Assembly: GCF_013466985.1 (NCBI RefSeq) | Contig: NZ_CP059164.1 | Coordinates: 1,001,001 to 1,065,000, forward strand | Direction of reading: 5' to 3' | Source: Nocardioides ungokensis | GTDB taxonomy: Bacteria; Actinomycetota; Actinomycetes; Propionibacteriales; Nocardioidaceae | Length of the DNA stretch: 64,000 bases | In this document: piece by piece, positions 27,483 through 39,158 of the stretch | Layout of the letters: each line of letters begins with the position of its first letter | Numbering within the stretch: position 1 is the stretch's first letter | Made by a program: the position numbers and the translations under genes | The notes under the pieces: generated by a model | Told to the model about the DNA's origin: nothing | The model's input: only the letters and a program-made list of their open reading frames with translations | Databases searched by the model: none

Positions 27483-27808
27483 GGTCGGCACGGCGGAACC
27501 TTCTTCATGGGTCAGGTCCCGGGCAACCGGGACCACCCGGTGTTCTATCGACAGTAGGAAGACGGCTCCGGGCGCCTCAGGCGATCGGGGCCCGATTACC
27601 CAAGAGAGGTGACCGACTCCGGCCCACCAGCTCGGCCGGCCTTTCGGGCGCCGGTTCGGCCCGGCTGTTCGGGCCGGCTGTTCGGGCTGGGCTGCCCGGG
27701 TTCGTGACGACCGCCTCGTCGGAGCCCGCGGGTACAGTGAGCGGGCACCCCCCGTCACCCGTGACCGGGGGCTGTCGTGTTGTCCGTCCCGATCCCAGGA
27801 GCTCTCCC
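27483..27808. other. 326-base divergent intergenic region upstream of mfd
   Basis: This stretch separates the small exported protein (minus) from mfd (plus). It holds the ribosome-binding site CAGGAGCT for mfd and a 13-base tandem duplication (27661-27686). A CGGGCACCCCCCGTCACCCG-like arm pair lies just before mfd. No clear -35/-10 pair or RNA gene is visible. Confidence 0.5.
27661..27686. repeat. Two tandem copies of a 13-base unit
   Basis: CCGGCTGTTCGGG occurs twice back to back, with partly matching units on either side (GCCGGTTCGGC before, CTGGGCTGCCCGGG after). It lies in noncoding DNA. It is probably a slippage product and has no assigned function. Confidence 0.6.
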
Positions 27809-30800
27809 GTGCCGCTCACCGGCCTCGCCGACGCCGTCCTCGCCGAGCCCGTCCTCGCCGAGGCCCTGACTGACGCCCGCGGCGGCACGCTGCGCGCGCT
27901 CGACCTCACCGGACCCGAGGCGCTGCGACCTTTCCTGGTGGCCGGCCTGGTCCGGGAGGGCCGCACCGTGCTGGCGGTGACGGCCACCGCCCGCGAGGCC
28001 GAGGACCTGGTCACGTCTCTGGGCGACTGCTCGACCCCGCCGGGGTGGGCTACTACCCGAGCTGGGAGACGCTGCCCCACGAGCGGCTGAGCCCCCCAGC
28101 ACGACACGGTCGGGCGCCGCCTCGCGGTGCTGCGGAGGCTGCGGCACCCGGGCACCGACGTGACCAACGGGCCGCTGCAGGTCGTGGTGGCTCCGGTCCG
28201 CTCGATCCTGCAGCCGCAGGTCAAGGGCCTGGGCGAGCTGAGGCCGGTGGAGCTCACCCCCGGCGACTCCGCGTCCCTCGAGGACGTCGTGCGCCGGCTC
28301 GCGGACGCGGCGTACTCCCGCGTCGACCTGGTCGAGAAGCGCGGCGAGTTCGCGGTGCGGGGCGGCATCGTCGACGTCTTCCCGCCGACCGAGGAGCACC
28401 CGCTGCGCGTGGAGTTCTGGGGTGACGACGTCGAGGAGATCCGCAGCTTCTCCGTCGCAGACCAGCGCACCCTCGACAAGGTCGAGCGGCTCTGGGCGCC
28501 GCCGTGCCGCGAGCTGCTGCTGACCGAGGACGTACGCCGTCGCGCGGCCGAGCTGGGCGAGGCGCACCCCCAGCTGGTCGAGCTGACCGACAAGATCGCC
28601 GCCGGCATCGCCGTCGAGGGCATGGAGTCGCTGGCTCCGGTGCTGGTCGACGACATGGAGCTCCTGGTCGACCTGATGCCCGACGACACCCACGTCCTCG
28701 TGCTCGACCCCGAGCGGGCCCGCAGCCGCGCCCACGACCTGGTCGCCACCAGCGAGGAGTTCCTCGGGGCGAGCTGGGCCGCTGCGGCCGGTGGAGGCAC
28801 CGCCCCGATCGACCTCGGTGCCGCGTCGTACCGCTCCATCGCCGACGTGCGCGAGCACGCCCTGGACCAGCACAAGCCGTGGTGGACGATGAGCCCGTTC
28901 GGCATCGCCGACGACGGCCTCCCGACCGAGGGCGGGTCGCCGCTGCGTGACGACCTCGGCAACGTGGTGAGCGTCGACGTCGACGTGCTGGCCGGCGCGG
29001 TGCCGAGCCGGAAGCTGCCCGCCCACCCGGTCGACGCCTACCGCGGCGACGTCGAGCGGGCCCTCGGCGACATGAGGCGCTGGGTCGAGGAGGGCCACCG
29101 GATCGCGGTGGTCCACCCCGGGCACGGGCCCGCCCAGCGCATGGTCGAGGTCCTGGCCGAGCACGACGTCCCCGCCCGCCTCGTCGAGCCCGACGACCTG
29201 GTGCTCGACCCGCACGTCGTCACGGTGACCTGCGGGGCGCTCTCGCAGGGCTTCGCCGACGAGACCAACCGCCTGGTGCTGCTGACCGGCGAGGACCTCT
29301 CGGGCCAGAAGTCCTCCACCCGCGACATGCGCAAGATGCCGGCCCGGCGCAAGCGGCAGATCGACCCGCTCGAGCTCAAGGCCGGGGACTTCGTGGTCCA
29401 CGAGCAGCACGGCGTGGGGCGCTTCGTGGAGATGAAGCAGCGCGAGGTCGGCGGCGCGGTGCGCGAGTACCTCGTGCTCGAGTACGGCGCCTCCAAGCGT
29501 GGCGGGCCGCCGGACCGGCTCTACGTGCCGGCCGACGCGCTGGACCAGGTCACCCGCTACGTCGGCGGCGAGCAGCCGTCGCTGGACCGCCTCGGCGGCG
29601 CGGACTGGGCCAAGCGCAAGGGCAAGGCCCGCAAGGCGGTCCGCGAGATCGCGGCCGAGCTGATCAAGCTGTACGCCGCCCGGCAGGCCACCCAGGGCTA
29701 CGCCTTCGGCCCCGACAGCCCGTGGCAGCGCGAGCTCGAGGACGCCTTCCCGTTCCAGGAGACGCCCGACCAGCTCAGCACCGTCGACGAGGTCAAGTCC
29801 GACATGCGCCGCACCGTGCCGATGGACCGGCTGATCTGCGGCGACGTGGGCTACGGCAAGACCGAGATCGCGGTGCGCGCGGCGTTCAAGGCCGTGCAGG
29901 AGGGCAAGCAGGTCGCGGTGCTGGTGCCGACGACGCTGCTGGTGACCCAGCACCTCTCGACATTCGCCGAGCGGATGAGCGGCTTCCCGGTGGTGCTCAA
30001 GGGCCTCTCGCGCTTCCAGACCGACAAGGAGGCCAGGGAGGTCATCGCCGGCCTGGCCGAAGGCAGCATCGACATCGTGGTGGGCACCCACCGGCTGCTC
30101 AACCCCGACATCCGGATGAAGGACCTCGGGCTGATCATCGTCGACGAGGAGCAGCGCTTCGGCGTCGAGCACAAGGAGCAGATGAAGCGGCTGCGCACGT
30201 CGGTCGACGTGCTGTCCATGTCCGCCACGCCGATCCCGCGCACCCTGGAGATGGCGATCACCGGGATCCGCGAGATGTCGACGATCACCACCCCGCCGGA
30301 GGAGCGGCACCCGGTGCTGACCTACGTCGGCGCCTACGAGGACCGCCAGGTCGTCGCGGCCATCCGCCGGGAGCTGCTGCGTGAGGGCCAGGTGTTCTTC
30401 ATCCACAACCGGGTCAGCTCCATCGAGAAGGCCGCGGCCCGGATCAAGGAGCTCGTCCCCGAGGCGAGGGTCGCCACCGCGCACGGCCAGATGAACGAGC
30501 GCCAGCTCGAGCAGGTGATGCTGGACTTCTGGGAGAAGCGCTTCGACGTGCTGGTCTGCACGACGCTCGTCGAGTCCGGCCTCGACGTCTCCAACGCCAA
30601 CACGATGATCATCGAGCGCTCCGACACCCTCGGCCTCTCCCAGCTCCACCAGCTGCGCGGCCGGGTGGGCCGCTCGCGCGAGCGCGCGTACGCCTACTTC
30701 CTCTACCCCGCGGAGAAGCCGCTCACCGAGACCGCGCACGCGCGGCTGGCCACCCTGGCGCAGCACTCGGACCTCGGCGGCGGCATGGCGATCGCGATGA

Positions 30801-31435
30801 AGGACCTCGAGATCCGCGGCGCCGGCAACCTGCTCGGTGGCGAGCAGTCGGGCCACATCGCCGACGTGGGCTTCGACCTCTACGTCCGGCTGGTGGGCGA
30901 GGCCGTCAACGAGTTCCGCGGCGACAAGGAGCCGGAGCTCAACGAGGTCCGCATCGAGCTGCCGGTCGACGCCCACCTGCCGCACGACTACATCCCCAGC
31001 GAGCGGCTCCGGCTGGAGATGTACAAGCGCCTCGCGGAGGTCCGCTCCGACGACGACGTGGACCTGCTCAACGAGGAGATGCTCGACCGCTACGGCGAGC
31101 CGCCGCAGGAGGTCGCCTCGCTGCTGCTGGTCGCGCGGTTCCGGGCCCGGGCCCGTCAGGCGGGGGTCGGGGAGGTGACGATCGCGGGCAGGAACGTGCG
31201 GTTCGCGCCGGTCTCGCTGCCGGACTCGCGCGTCGTACGCCTCAACCGGATGTACCCCAAGTCGATCGTGAAGACCCAGCTCGACACGATCCTCGTGCCA
31301 CGCCCGCAGACCGCAGTGGTCGGGGGTCATCCGATCACGGGGGTGGCTTTGCTTGAATGGGCTCGCGGTGTGATCGACGCCATCATCGATCCGCCCCAGG
31401 ACAAGCCGCAGGACAAGTCACAGGGCAGCGCCTAG
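27809..31435 (+). CDS. mfd: Transcription-repair coupling factor Mfd, two frameshifts
   Basis: The GTG at 27809 follows CAGGAGCT. The corrected protein has 1208 residues, the normal size. It shows a UvrB-homology N-terminus, the RNA-polymerase-interacting domain (DFVVHEQHGVGRFVEM), and an SF2 translocase with GDVGYGKTEIAVRAAFKA (Walker A), DEEQRFG (DEEQ box), SATPIPRTLEMA and the RecG-like QLRGRVGRS. The C-terminal TRCF domain is present. It removes stalled RNA polymerase and recruits UvrA. The frame slips at about 28030 (one C missing) and about 28098 (one extra C in a run of six), both near the N-terminus. In an intact repair gene this suggests sequence error. Confidence 0.93.
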
Positions 31436-31464
31436 AGCGAGCCCTCCACCGAGGAGAAGTCGTC

Positions 31465-32178
31465 GTGATCAAGCCCCGCCCGCTGGCCGGTCGTCCCGCT
31501 CCCCGGGTTGCCGCCCTGGCCCTGCTCCTCGCCGTCGGGCTGTCCGGGTGCGGGGTCGCGGGCGCCGACTTCCACCCCGGGGTCGCAGCCCAGGTCGGCG
31601 ACCAGTCGATCACCGTCTCCCAGGTCGACTCGGTCGCGAGCAGCTACTGCTCCGCGATCACCAACCAGCTCCAGTCCAACAACCAGGTGCTGCCCATGAA
31701 CTACCTGCGCACCGGCGTCGCGGGCCGGCTCACGCTGGTGGCGGCGGCCAAGCAGTTCGCGGCGGACAGGGGCGTGTCGGCGGGTTCGCAGTACGACCAG
31801 AAGGTGGCGCAGCTCCAGGGGGCCGTCGCGTCCCTGCCCCAGGACCAGCAGGACGCCGTGATCACCATCGAGTCCTCGGCCGACTACATCACCGGCGTCG
31901 AGCAGGCCGTCGGCAAGCAGGAGCTGAAGGCCCAGGGCACGACGAAGGCCAGCGCCGCCGACGAGGCGGCCGCGGGCAAGAAGGCGTTCAGCGCCTGGCT
32001 CGCCGACCAGAGCATCTCGATCGACCCGCAGTTCGGGCTGAAGATCGAGCAGGACCAGACGGTCCCGACCGACACCAGCATCTCCTACGCCCTCAGCGAC
32101 ACGGCCAGGAGCGGCGCAGCCTCCACCCCCGACCAGACCTACGCGGCGGGGCTCCCCGCCTCGAACCGCTGCGGCTAG
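31465..32178 (+). CDS. SurA N-terminal-like secreted lipoprotein
   Basis: The GTG at 31465 follows GAGGAGAAG. The 237-residue protein has a basic start, a hydrophobic stretch and the lipobox AVGLSGC, so it is a predicted lipoprotein. The mature part begins with a SurA/trigger-like N-terminal pattern (AAQVGDQSITVSQVDSVASSYC) and is mostly helical and Gln-rich. No parvulin PPIase domain is visible. It is probably an envelope chaperone-like protein. The position between mfd and mazG is similar to lipoprotein genes near mfd in other actinobacteria. Confidence 0.75.
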   Translation: MIKPRPLAGRPAPRVAALALLLAVGLSGCGVAGADFHPGVAAQVGDQSITVSQVDSVASSYCSAITNQLQSNNQVLPMNYLRTGVAGRLTLVAAAKQFAADRGVSAGSQYDQKVAQLQGAVASLPQDQQDAVITIESSADYITGVEQAVGKQELKAQGTTKASAADEAAAGKKAFSAWLADQSISIDPQFGLKIEQDQTVPTDTSISYALSDTARSGAASTPDQTYAAGLPASNRCG

Positions 32179-32187
32179 CCGTCGGCC

Positions 32188-32855
32188 ATGGCTTCCGACG
32201 AGCCGCTCGTGGAGTTCCGGGCCGTGATGAGGCGGCTCCGGGCGGAGTGCGGCTGGAAGCGCGAGCAGACCCACCGCTCGCTGGCGCGCTACCTCGTCGA
32301 GGAGCTACACGAGACGCTCGAGGCCCTCGACACCTGGGAGGACGCGGATCGGGCGACCGCGGCCGACGCCGAGCACCTGTGCGAGGAGCTCGGTGACCTG
32401 CTCCTGCAGGTCTACTTCCATGCGGTGGTCGCCGAGGAGGCCGGCAGTTTCACGCTCGACGACGTGGCCCGCGGGATCACCGAGAAGATGCGCCGCCGCA
32501 ACCCGCACGTCTTCGCGCCCGAGGGGGCGCCCCGCGCGCCGGCGGGGGACGCGGCCGCGATCAACGACGCCTGGCAGGCGATCAAGGCCGAGGAGAAGGC
32601 GCGCGAGTCCGTGACCGACGGGCTTCCCCCGACGCTGCCCGCCCTGCTGTACGCCGACAAGGTGGTAGACCGGCTGGCTCGGGAGGGTCGTCCCGTCGAC
32701 GTCACGCCCGTCGCGTCGGCGACCGAGGCCCCTGACAGCACCGAGACCACCGAGACCAGCCTCGGTGACGCCTGCTCGCGCTGGTCGCCGAGGCCCACGC
32801 GGCGGGCGTCGACCCCGAGCAGGCCCTCCGCGACGCCGTGCGTCGCGTGCTCTGA
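32188..32855 (+). CDS. mazG: MazG nucleoside triphosphate pyrophosphohydrolase, one frameshift
   Basis: The ATG at 32188 lies ten bases after the lipoprotein stop. The domain includes WKREQTHRSLARYLVEELHETLEAL, with the ExxE metal site, and EELGDLLLQVYFHA with the second acidic pair, followed by RRRNPHVF. It hydrolyses (d)NTPs to monophosphates, cleaning the nucleotide pool. The frame slips at about 32772 (GCCTG for GCCCTG). Restoring one C gives LLALVAEAHAAGVDPEQALRDAVRRVL and a stop at 32855, 222 residues. Confidence 0.88.
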
Positions 32856-32873
32856 GCCGCACCCGCCGAGGGC

Positions 32874-33688
32874 TCACCGGCTCGGCGCGACCCCGAGCGT
32901 GTAGCGGATGCTGACGTCCATGGCGCCGCCGATTCCTCCAGGACCTGGCCGACCCGGGTGAGGATCTCCCCGTGCGACTCCTCCGGGGTGCGCATCCACA
33001 GTCCGCGCATGGCCGTCCCCAGCGACCAGACCCGCCACTGCTCGAGGTCGGCGAAGGGGATCGCGTAGGTCGCCACTCGGTCCGCACGTCGGTGAGCCCG
33101 GCGGACCGGAAGAGGCCCTCGACGCCCGCGTCCTCGGCGTACACCTCGGGCATGGTGGTGGGGCCGGGCCCCGGCGTCGGCTCGGCGTGCTCGTCGAAGA
33201 TGTCCTCGATCGACTGCCAGTCGACGGCCACGGCCGGAACGTCGCGGCGCCGACGCGGCCGCCGGGCTCGAGCAGCCCGGCCCACCGGCGGAGCGCCCGC
33301 ACCGGGTCGGGCAGGAAGAAGAGCACCAGCGAGGCCGCCACCAGGTCGTAGGACACCCCGTCGAGCCGCGGGTCCGTGGCATCGCCGGCCGCCACGCGCA
33401 CCTGCGGCAGGTGGCGGGTCGCCGCCGACAGGAGGCCGACCATCCCGGGGAGACGTCGATCGCGTCCACCCGCCCCTGCGGACCGACCGCCTCGGCCACC
33501 GGCACGGTGACCGCGCCGCGGCCGGCCCCCACGTCGAGGGCCCGCTCGCCCGGCCGCGGAGCCAGCAGGTCCACCAGCCCGCCCGCGATGGTGCCGAAGA
33601 ACGGCACGCCGGACTGGTCGTAGCTGGGCGCGATCCCGTCGAACATCGCCGCGGTCCGCGCCACCGGGTCCTGCGGCGGCTGTGTCAT
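32874..33688 (-). CDS. Class I SAM-dependent methyltransferase, four frameshifts
   Basis: The corrected protein has 272 residues: GIAPSYDQSGVPFFGTIAGG, the SAM-binding motif ERALDVGAGRGAVTVPVAEAVG, an Asp-containing post-I strand (GRVDAIDVS), and YDLVAASLVLFFLPDPVRALRRWAGLLEPGG. Shifts near 33456, 33240, 33072 and 32935 all read as one missing base. The family resembles UbiE/COQ5-like enzymes. Substrate unknown. It lies opposite to its neighbours, converges on mazG with an 18-base gap, and splits the usual mazG-eno order. Confidence 0.72.
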
Positions 33689-33775
33689 CCCAGAAGTAAT
33701 GCGCCGACATGCCGCTCGTCGCGTCCCGTCGCCGCGGGTGTTCCCCGGAACGACGGCCGCGCGGGGCTAGGCTGA

Positions 33776-35098
<1,323 letters not shown>

Positions 35099-35117
35099 CC
35101 GGGGCAAGATCGTCGTC

Positions 35118-35722
35118 ATGGCCGACAACCGCCGCACGCCGTCCCGGGGCGCTGCCGCCAAGGGCGGCAGCGCCCGGGGCCGCACCGGACCCGGGCGTAC
35201 GACGGGCTCGGGTCGCGGCGGCCGGCCGCCGCTGCCGCCGGCAGGCGGGGCCTCCGCCCAGGGCGGCGACCGTCCCCGCCGGCCGCGGCTGACGGGTCGC
35301 GCCGCGATCCTGGTGCTGGTGGTCGCCGTGCTCGCGGTGTCCTACGCGTCTTCGATGCGGGCCTACCTGCAGCAGCGCGCGCACATCGAGGACCTCAAGA
35401 CCCAGATCGCGCAGCGCGAGACCAACATCAACGACCTGGAGCGGGAGAAGCGTCGCTGGCACGACCCGGCGTTCGTGCAGGCGCAGGCCCGCCAGAGGTT
35501 CGGCTACCTCATGCCCGGCGAGACGTCGTACGTCGTGCTCGGCGAGGACGGCAAGCCTCTGGAGACCCAGAGCTCGCTCACGGACCCCGCGACGATCGCC
35601 CACACGCACCCACCGCATGGTGGACCACCGAGTGGAAGTCGGTGAAGCTGGCCGGCGACCCGCCCAAGCCGCAGGCACCGCCGGCCACGACGATCAACGG
35701 CTCTGGAGGGAAGAAGCAGTGA
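35118..35722 (+). CDS. divIC: Septum-formation initiator, FtsB/DivIC family, one frameshift
   Basis: The protein has a long basic, Gly/Pro/Arg-rich cytoplasmic tail (about 1-58), one membrane helix (AAILVLVVAVLAVSYASSM) and a heptad coiled coil (AYLQQRAHIEDLKTQIAQRETNINDLERE). RFGYLMPGE then follows, as in FtsB/DivIC. It joins the FtsQBL complex at the division site. The frame breaks at about 35617. Restoring one base gives AWWTTEWKSVKLAG and a Pro-rich tail ending at 35722 in a GTGA overlap with DUF501; total 201 residues. Confidence 0.85.
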
Positions 35723-36249
35723 GCGACCCGGTCACCGCGCGCGACACGGCGGCGATTGCCGCCCAGCTCGGGCGGGACCCGCGCGGCATCCACGAGATCG
35801 GGCACCGCTGTCCCTGCGGCAACCCCGACGTCGTGACCACCGAGCCGCGGCTGCCCAACGGGACGCCGTTCCCCACGACCTACTACCTCACCTGTCCTCG
35901 GGCGGCCTCGCGGATCGGGACCCTCGAGGGCTCCGGCCTGATGAAGGAGATGGAGGCGCGGCTCGGCACCGACCCCGAGCTGGCGGCGGCGTACGCCGCG
36001 GCGCACGAGCGCTACCTCGAGGCCCGCGCCGCGCTGGGCTCGGTGCCGGAGATCGAGGGGATCTCGGCCGGCGGCATGCCCGACCGGGTCAAGTGCCTGC
36101 ACGTGCTCGCGGGACAGGCCCTGGCCCAGGGCCGCGGCGTGAACCCGCTCGGCGACGAGGTGCTCGACGCGTTGGGGGAGTGGTGGTCCTCGGGCCCGTG
36201 CGTCACGGCCCTGGAGCCGTCGCCGCCCGAGTCCGTCGAGATCCCGTGA
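35719..36249 (+). CDS. DUF501 family protein
   Basis: The 176-residue protein starts at a GTG inside the divIC stop. The conserved DUF501 features are RDPRGIHEIGHRCPCGNPDVVTTEPRLPNGTPFPTTYYLTCPRA near the start, with a Cys-x-Cys pair, and a C-terminal VKCLHVLAGQALAQG...NPLGDEVL. It may bind a metal through the cysteines. Its function is unknown although it is widespread in actinobacteria, always near eno and ppx. Confidence 0.9.
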   Translation: MSDPVTARDTAAIAAQLGRDPRGIHEIGHRCPCGNPDVVTTEPRLPNGTPFPTTYYLTCPRAASRIGTLEGSGLMKEMEARLGTDPELAAAYAAAHERYLEARAALGSVPEIEGISAGGMPDRVKCLHVLAGQALAQGRGVNPLGDEVLDALGEWWSSGPCVTALEPSPPESVEIP

Positions 36250-36268
36250 CCCTGGCGGGACCCCTCCG

Positions 36269-37189
36269 GTGACCCGGGTCGCCGCGGTCGACTGCGGGAC
36301 CAACACGATCAAGCTGCTCGTCGGCTCGGTCGACGGGCAGGGGCTGACCGACATCGTCGTCCGGGAGACCCGGATGGTGCGGCTCGGCGAGGGTGTCGAC
36401 CGGACCGGCCGGCTCTCCGAGGCGGCGCTGGAGCGGGCCTTCGCCGCGCTGGACGAGTACGCCGCGCTGGTCGGCGCGCACGACGTCTCCCGGATCCGCT
36501 TCTGCGCCACCTCGGCCACCCGGGACGCCGCCAACGGCGCGGTCTTCGCCGCCGGCGTCCGGGACCGGCTGGGGGTCTGGCCGGAGGTGATCACCGGCGC
36601 CGAGGAGGCCGCGCTCGCCTTCGACGGTGCGATCCGCAACCTGCGGGTGCCGCCAGCCGAACCGGTCCTGGTGCTGGACATCGGGGGCGGCTCGACCGAG
36701 CTCGTCCTGGGCTCGTCCGGATCGCCGGAGGCCGCCCACTCGATGGACGTCGGGTCGGTCCGGCTGCACGAGCGGCACCTCCACTCCGACCCGCCGACCG
36801 CGGCGGAGGTCGCGGCCTGCGTCGCCGACATCGACGCCCACCTCGACGAGTCCCCGGTCCAGGTGGACCACGCGCGGGCCGTGGTCGGGGTGGCGGGGAC
36901 CGTGCTCACGGTGGTGGCCGGGGCGCTCGACCTCCCGGCGTACGACGCCGACGCGATCGACCAGTCGGTCGTCCCCGTGGACCGGATCCGCGAGGTGGTG
37001 GACCGGCTGGTCGCGATGAGCGTGGCCGAGCGGCTGGCCCTCGGCTACATGCATCCAGGCCGGGCCGACGTCATCGACGCCGGGGCGCTGATCCTGTCGC
37101 GGGTCCTGGCCCGCGCCCGGGTCGACTGCCTCGTCGCCTCCGAGGCCGACATCCTCGACGGGATCGCCTGGTCGATGGTCGGAGGTTAG
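36269..37189 (+). CDS. ppx: Exopolyphosphatase Ppx/GppA family
   Basis: The 306-residue ASKHA-fold enzyme shows VAAVDCGTNTIKLLVG (phosphate 1), ETRMVRLGEGVDRTGRLS, an EEA segment with the catalytic Glu (ITGAEEAALAF) and LDIGGGSTELVLG (phosphate 2). It is the short actinobacterial form, lacking the long HD-type C-terminal domain of E. coli Ppx. It hydrolyses inorganic polyphosphate and/or pppGpp. The GTG start is 20 bases after DUF501. Confidence 0.93.
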   Translation: MTRVAAVDCGTNTIKLLVGSVDGQGLTDIVVRETRMVRLGEGVDRTGRLSEAALERAFAALDEYAALVGAHDVSRIRFCATSATRDAANGAVFAAGVRDRLGVWPEVITGAEEAALAFDGAIRNLRVPPAEPVLVLDIGGGSTELVLGSSGSPEAAHSMDVGSVRLHERHLHSDPPTAAEVAACVADIDAHLDESPVQVDHARAVVGVAGTVLTVVAGALDLPAYDADAIDQSVVPVDRIREVVDRLVAMSVAERLALGYMHPGRADVIDAGALILSRVLARARVDCLVASEADILDGIAWSMVGG

Positions 37190-37218
37190 TCGCGCACACC
37201 AGTGGGCACGGGACCCCC

Positions 37219-37623
37219 ATGGACGAACCCATGACCCGGACCACGGACGAGCCCCTGGGTGCCCTCGTGCACCGCTTGTCGGAGCAGATCCCCGAGCTGG
37301 TGCGCAGCGAGCTCCGGCTCGCGCAGGCCGAGCTGACCGAGAAGGGCAAGCGAGCCGGCGTCGGTGTCGGCCTGTTCAGCGTCGCCGGGCTGCTGGCGGT
37401 GTTCGGTGTCGCCACCCTGATCGCCACGGCCATCCTCGCCCTCGACCTGGTGCTGCCGGCCTGGGCGGCTGCGCTCGTCGTCGCCGTCCTGGTCCTCGCC
37501 GCCGCTGGCGGAGCTGCCCTGGTCGGCAAGAAGGAAGTGCAGCAGGCAACCCCGCCCGCGCCCGAGATGACCATTGCGAGCGTCAAGGAAGACGTCGCCG
37601 CCGTGAAGGGGAAGCACGTATGA
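37219..37623 (+). CDS. Holin-X/DUF1469-type small membrane protein
   Basis: The 134-residue protein starts with an amphipathic region (LGALVHRLSEQIPELVRSELRLAQAELTEKGKRAG) and then has two adjacent membrane helices (GLFSVAGLLAVFGVATLIATAILA and WAAALVVAVLVLAAAGGAAL). This matches the actinobacterial Phage_holin_3_6 family, a chromosomal envelope protein despite its name. Its stop overlaps the ATG of the next gene (ATGA). Role unknown, probably cell-envelope stress or organisation. Confidence 0.8.
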   Translation: MDEPMTRTTDEPLGALVHRLSEQIPELVRSELRLAQAELTEKGKRAGVGVGLFSVAGLLAVFGVATLIATAILALDLVLPAWAAALVVAVLVLAAAGGAALVGKKEVQQATPPAPEMTIASVKEDVAAVKGKHV

Positions 37624-37868
37624 GCAGCAGCAACGGCACGACACCGGAGCAGATCGAGGCCGACATCGAGCGGCAGCGCGAGGAGCTCGCCACGACGGTC
37701 AACGAGCTGCAGGCCAAGCTGGACGTCAAGGCCAGGGCCCGCCACCGCGCCGCGGTGCTGCGAGACCGGGCCACGACCGACTCGGGCCGACCCCGTCCCC
37801 AGGTGATCGCCGGCGCCGCCGCGGTCGTGGCCGTCGTCGGCCTCCTGGTGTGGCGTCGTACCCGCTGA
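37620..37868 (+). CDS. DUF3618 family protein
   Basis: The 82-residue protein has the DUF3618 signature TPEQIEADIERQREELATTVNELQAKLDVKARAR, an amphipathic helix that may lie on the membrane. A single C-terminal helix (VIAGAAAVVAVVGLLVWRR) ends in arginines. It is routinely found next to the holin-X-like gene and overlaps it here by four bases. Function unknown. Confidence 0.85.
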   Translation: MSSSNGTTPEQIEADIERQREELATTVNELQAKLDVKARARHRAAVLRDRATTDSGRPRPQVIAGAAAVVAVVGLLVWRRTR

Positions 37869-37894
37869 AACCCCCACCGACAGGAGCCCCACCC

Positions 37895-38215
37895 ATGAGC
37901 AAGCTGACCCTCATCGCCGCCGGTGCTGCCGGCTACGTCCTCGGCACCCGCGCCGGACGTGAGCGCTACGAGCAGATCGCCGGCGGTGCGCGTCGCGTGA
38001 TGCGCAACCCGCGGGTGCAGTCCGCGCGGGAGCAGGCCCAGGGCCTCGTCGCCGAGCAGGCTTCCGCCGCCAAGGACGCGGTCGTGGAGAAGGCCAAGGA
38101 GACCGCTGCCACTGCAGCCTCCGCGGCGGCGGACAAGGTACGCCGCGGCGACGGTGGTGCACACAGCGCGGACCAGTCATGGCCCGCCGACCAGGCCGCG
38201 CCGCCGATGTCCTGA
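37895..38215 (+). CDS. YtxH-like small membrane-associated protein
   Basis: The ATG at 37895 follows CAGGAGCCC; the product has 106 residues. [28 protein letters not shown] is the recognisable start of YtxH-like proteins: one membrane helix ending in [11 protein letters not shown] long Ala-rich helical tail follows ([25 protein letters not shown]). It is the third gene of the small envelope-protein set. Function unknown. Confidence 0.8.
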   Translation: MSKLTLIAAGAAGYVLGTRAGRERYEQIAGGARRVMRNPRVQSAREQAQGLVAEQASAAKDAVVEKAKETAATAASAAADKVRRGDGGAHSADQSWPADQAAPPMS

Positions 38216-38225
38216 GCAGCCTCCG

Positions 38226-39095
38226 GTGACGGGGCACGATGGGTCGGTGGGCCCCCTCCAACTCCTCCTCCCTCACCCCGCCACCGGAGAGCTCTTCGCG
38301 TCGCCGGTCCCGCCGGGCTCCGGCTGGCCCGGCGACGTGGCGGACGCCGACACGCCGGTGGCGCGGACGGCCGTCCAGGTCCGCCGTCTCGCGGCGGGCA
38401 CCGGTCTCGACGAGCTCGAGGCCAGGGTGTCGGTCTGCGCCGCCTGCCCACGGCTGGTCGCGTGGCGGGAGCAGGTCGCCCGTGAGAAGCGGGCGTCGTA
38501 CGCCGACGAGCCCTACTGGGGGCGTCCGATCGCCGGCTGGGGCGCTCCCGACCCTCGCGTCCTCGTCGTCGGGCTCGCGCCCGCCGCGCACGGTGGCAAC
38601 CGCACCGGGCGCGTCTTCACCGGCGACCGGTCCGGCGACTGGCTTTTCGCCGGCCTCCACCGCGTCGGGCTGGCGACGCAGGCGACCAGCACACACGCGG
38701 CCGACGGGCTCCGCCTCGTCGACACCCGCATGGTCGCGACGGTGCGCTGCGCGCCACCGCTGAACAAGCCCACCACGCAGGAGCGCGACACCTGCGCACC
38801 CTGGCTGGACGCAGAGCTGCGCCAGGTCGCCGACTCGGTCCGGGTCGTCGTCGCACTCGGCTCCTACGGCTGGGCGGCGGCGCTGGGCGCCTTCGGCCGC
38901 ATCGGCTGGGAGGTGCCCCGGCCACGGCCGAAGTTCGGCCACGGCGCCTCGGCGTCGCTCGATGGCCCGCACCCGATCACCCTGCTCGGCTGCTACCACC
39001 CCAGCCAGCAGAACACCTTCACGGGCAGGCTCACCGAGCCGATGCTGGACGAGGTGCTCGGTCGCGCGGCCGACGCTGCGAGAATCCCCCGGTGA
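38226..39095 (+). CDS. Family 5 uracil-DNA glycosylase (UdgB-like, iron-sulfur)
   Basis: The GTG at 38226 is used; 38247 is an equally possible start. The protein has the four cysteines for a [4Fe-4S] cluster (CAACPRL; RCAPPL; DTCAPW), the uracil-binding motif [25 protein letters not shown], and the late [15 protein letters not shown] (motif HPSQQN). Family 5 enzymes remove uracil and some other deaminated bases and lack the usual Asp in motif 1, as here. High-GC actinobacteria commonly carry this enzyme. Confidence 0.9.
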   Translation: MTGHDGSVGPLQLLLPHPATGELFASPVPPGSGWPGDVADADTPVARTAVQVRRLAAGTGLDELEARVSVCAACPRLVAWREQVAREKRASYADEPYWGRPIAGWGAPDPRVLVVGLAPAAHGGNRTGRVFTGDRSGDWLFAGLHRVGLATQATSTHAADGLRLVDTRMVATVRCAPPLNKPTTQERDTCAPWLDAELRQVADSVRVVVALGSYGWAAALGAFGRIGWEVPRPRPKFGHGASASLDGPHPITLLGCYHPSQQNTFTGRLTEPMLDEVLGRAADAARIPR

Positions 39096-39106
39096 CGTGA
39101 GCGGGA

Positions 39107-39139
39107 GATCGTGCGAACCGTGGCCCAGGGCCCACGATC
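39107..39139. other. Imperfect hairpin between the glycosylase gene and the tRNA
   Basis: GATCGTG (39107) and CACGATC (39133) form outer arms, with GGCCC/GGGCC inside. The sequence GTGCGAACCGTGGCCC is almost identical to one arm of the hairpin at 44178. There is no T-run after it, so a simple intrinsic terminator is not certain. It may terminate the upstream operon or belong to a dispersed hairpin family. Confidence 0.45.
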
Positions 39140-39158
39140 CGCATGACGTCCCGAGCAG

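Noticed and set aside
27755..31330. Very long open frame (about 1190 codons) on the minus strand opposite mfd
   Set aside because: It mirrors mfd codon structure, is rich in Val/Arg/His/Asp with no domain signature, and is a typical antisense shadow in very GC-rich DNA.
37219..37623. Possible prophage remnant because of the holin-like protein
   Set aside because: The family is a normal chromosomal envelope protein in actinobacteria, followed by DUF3618; no other phage gene is seen.
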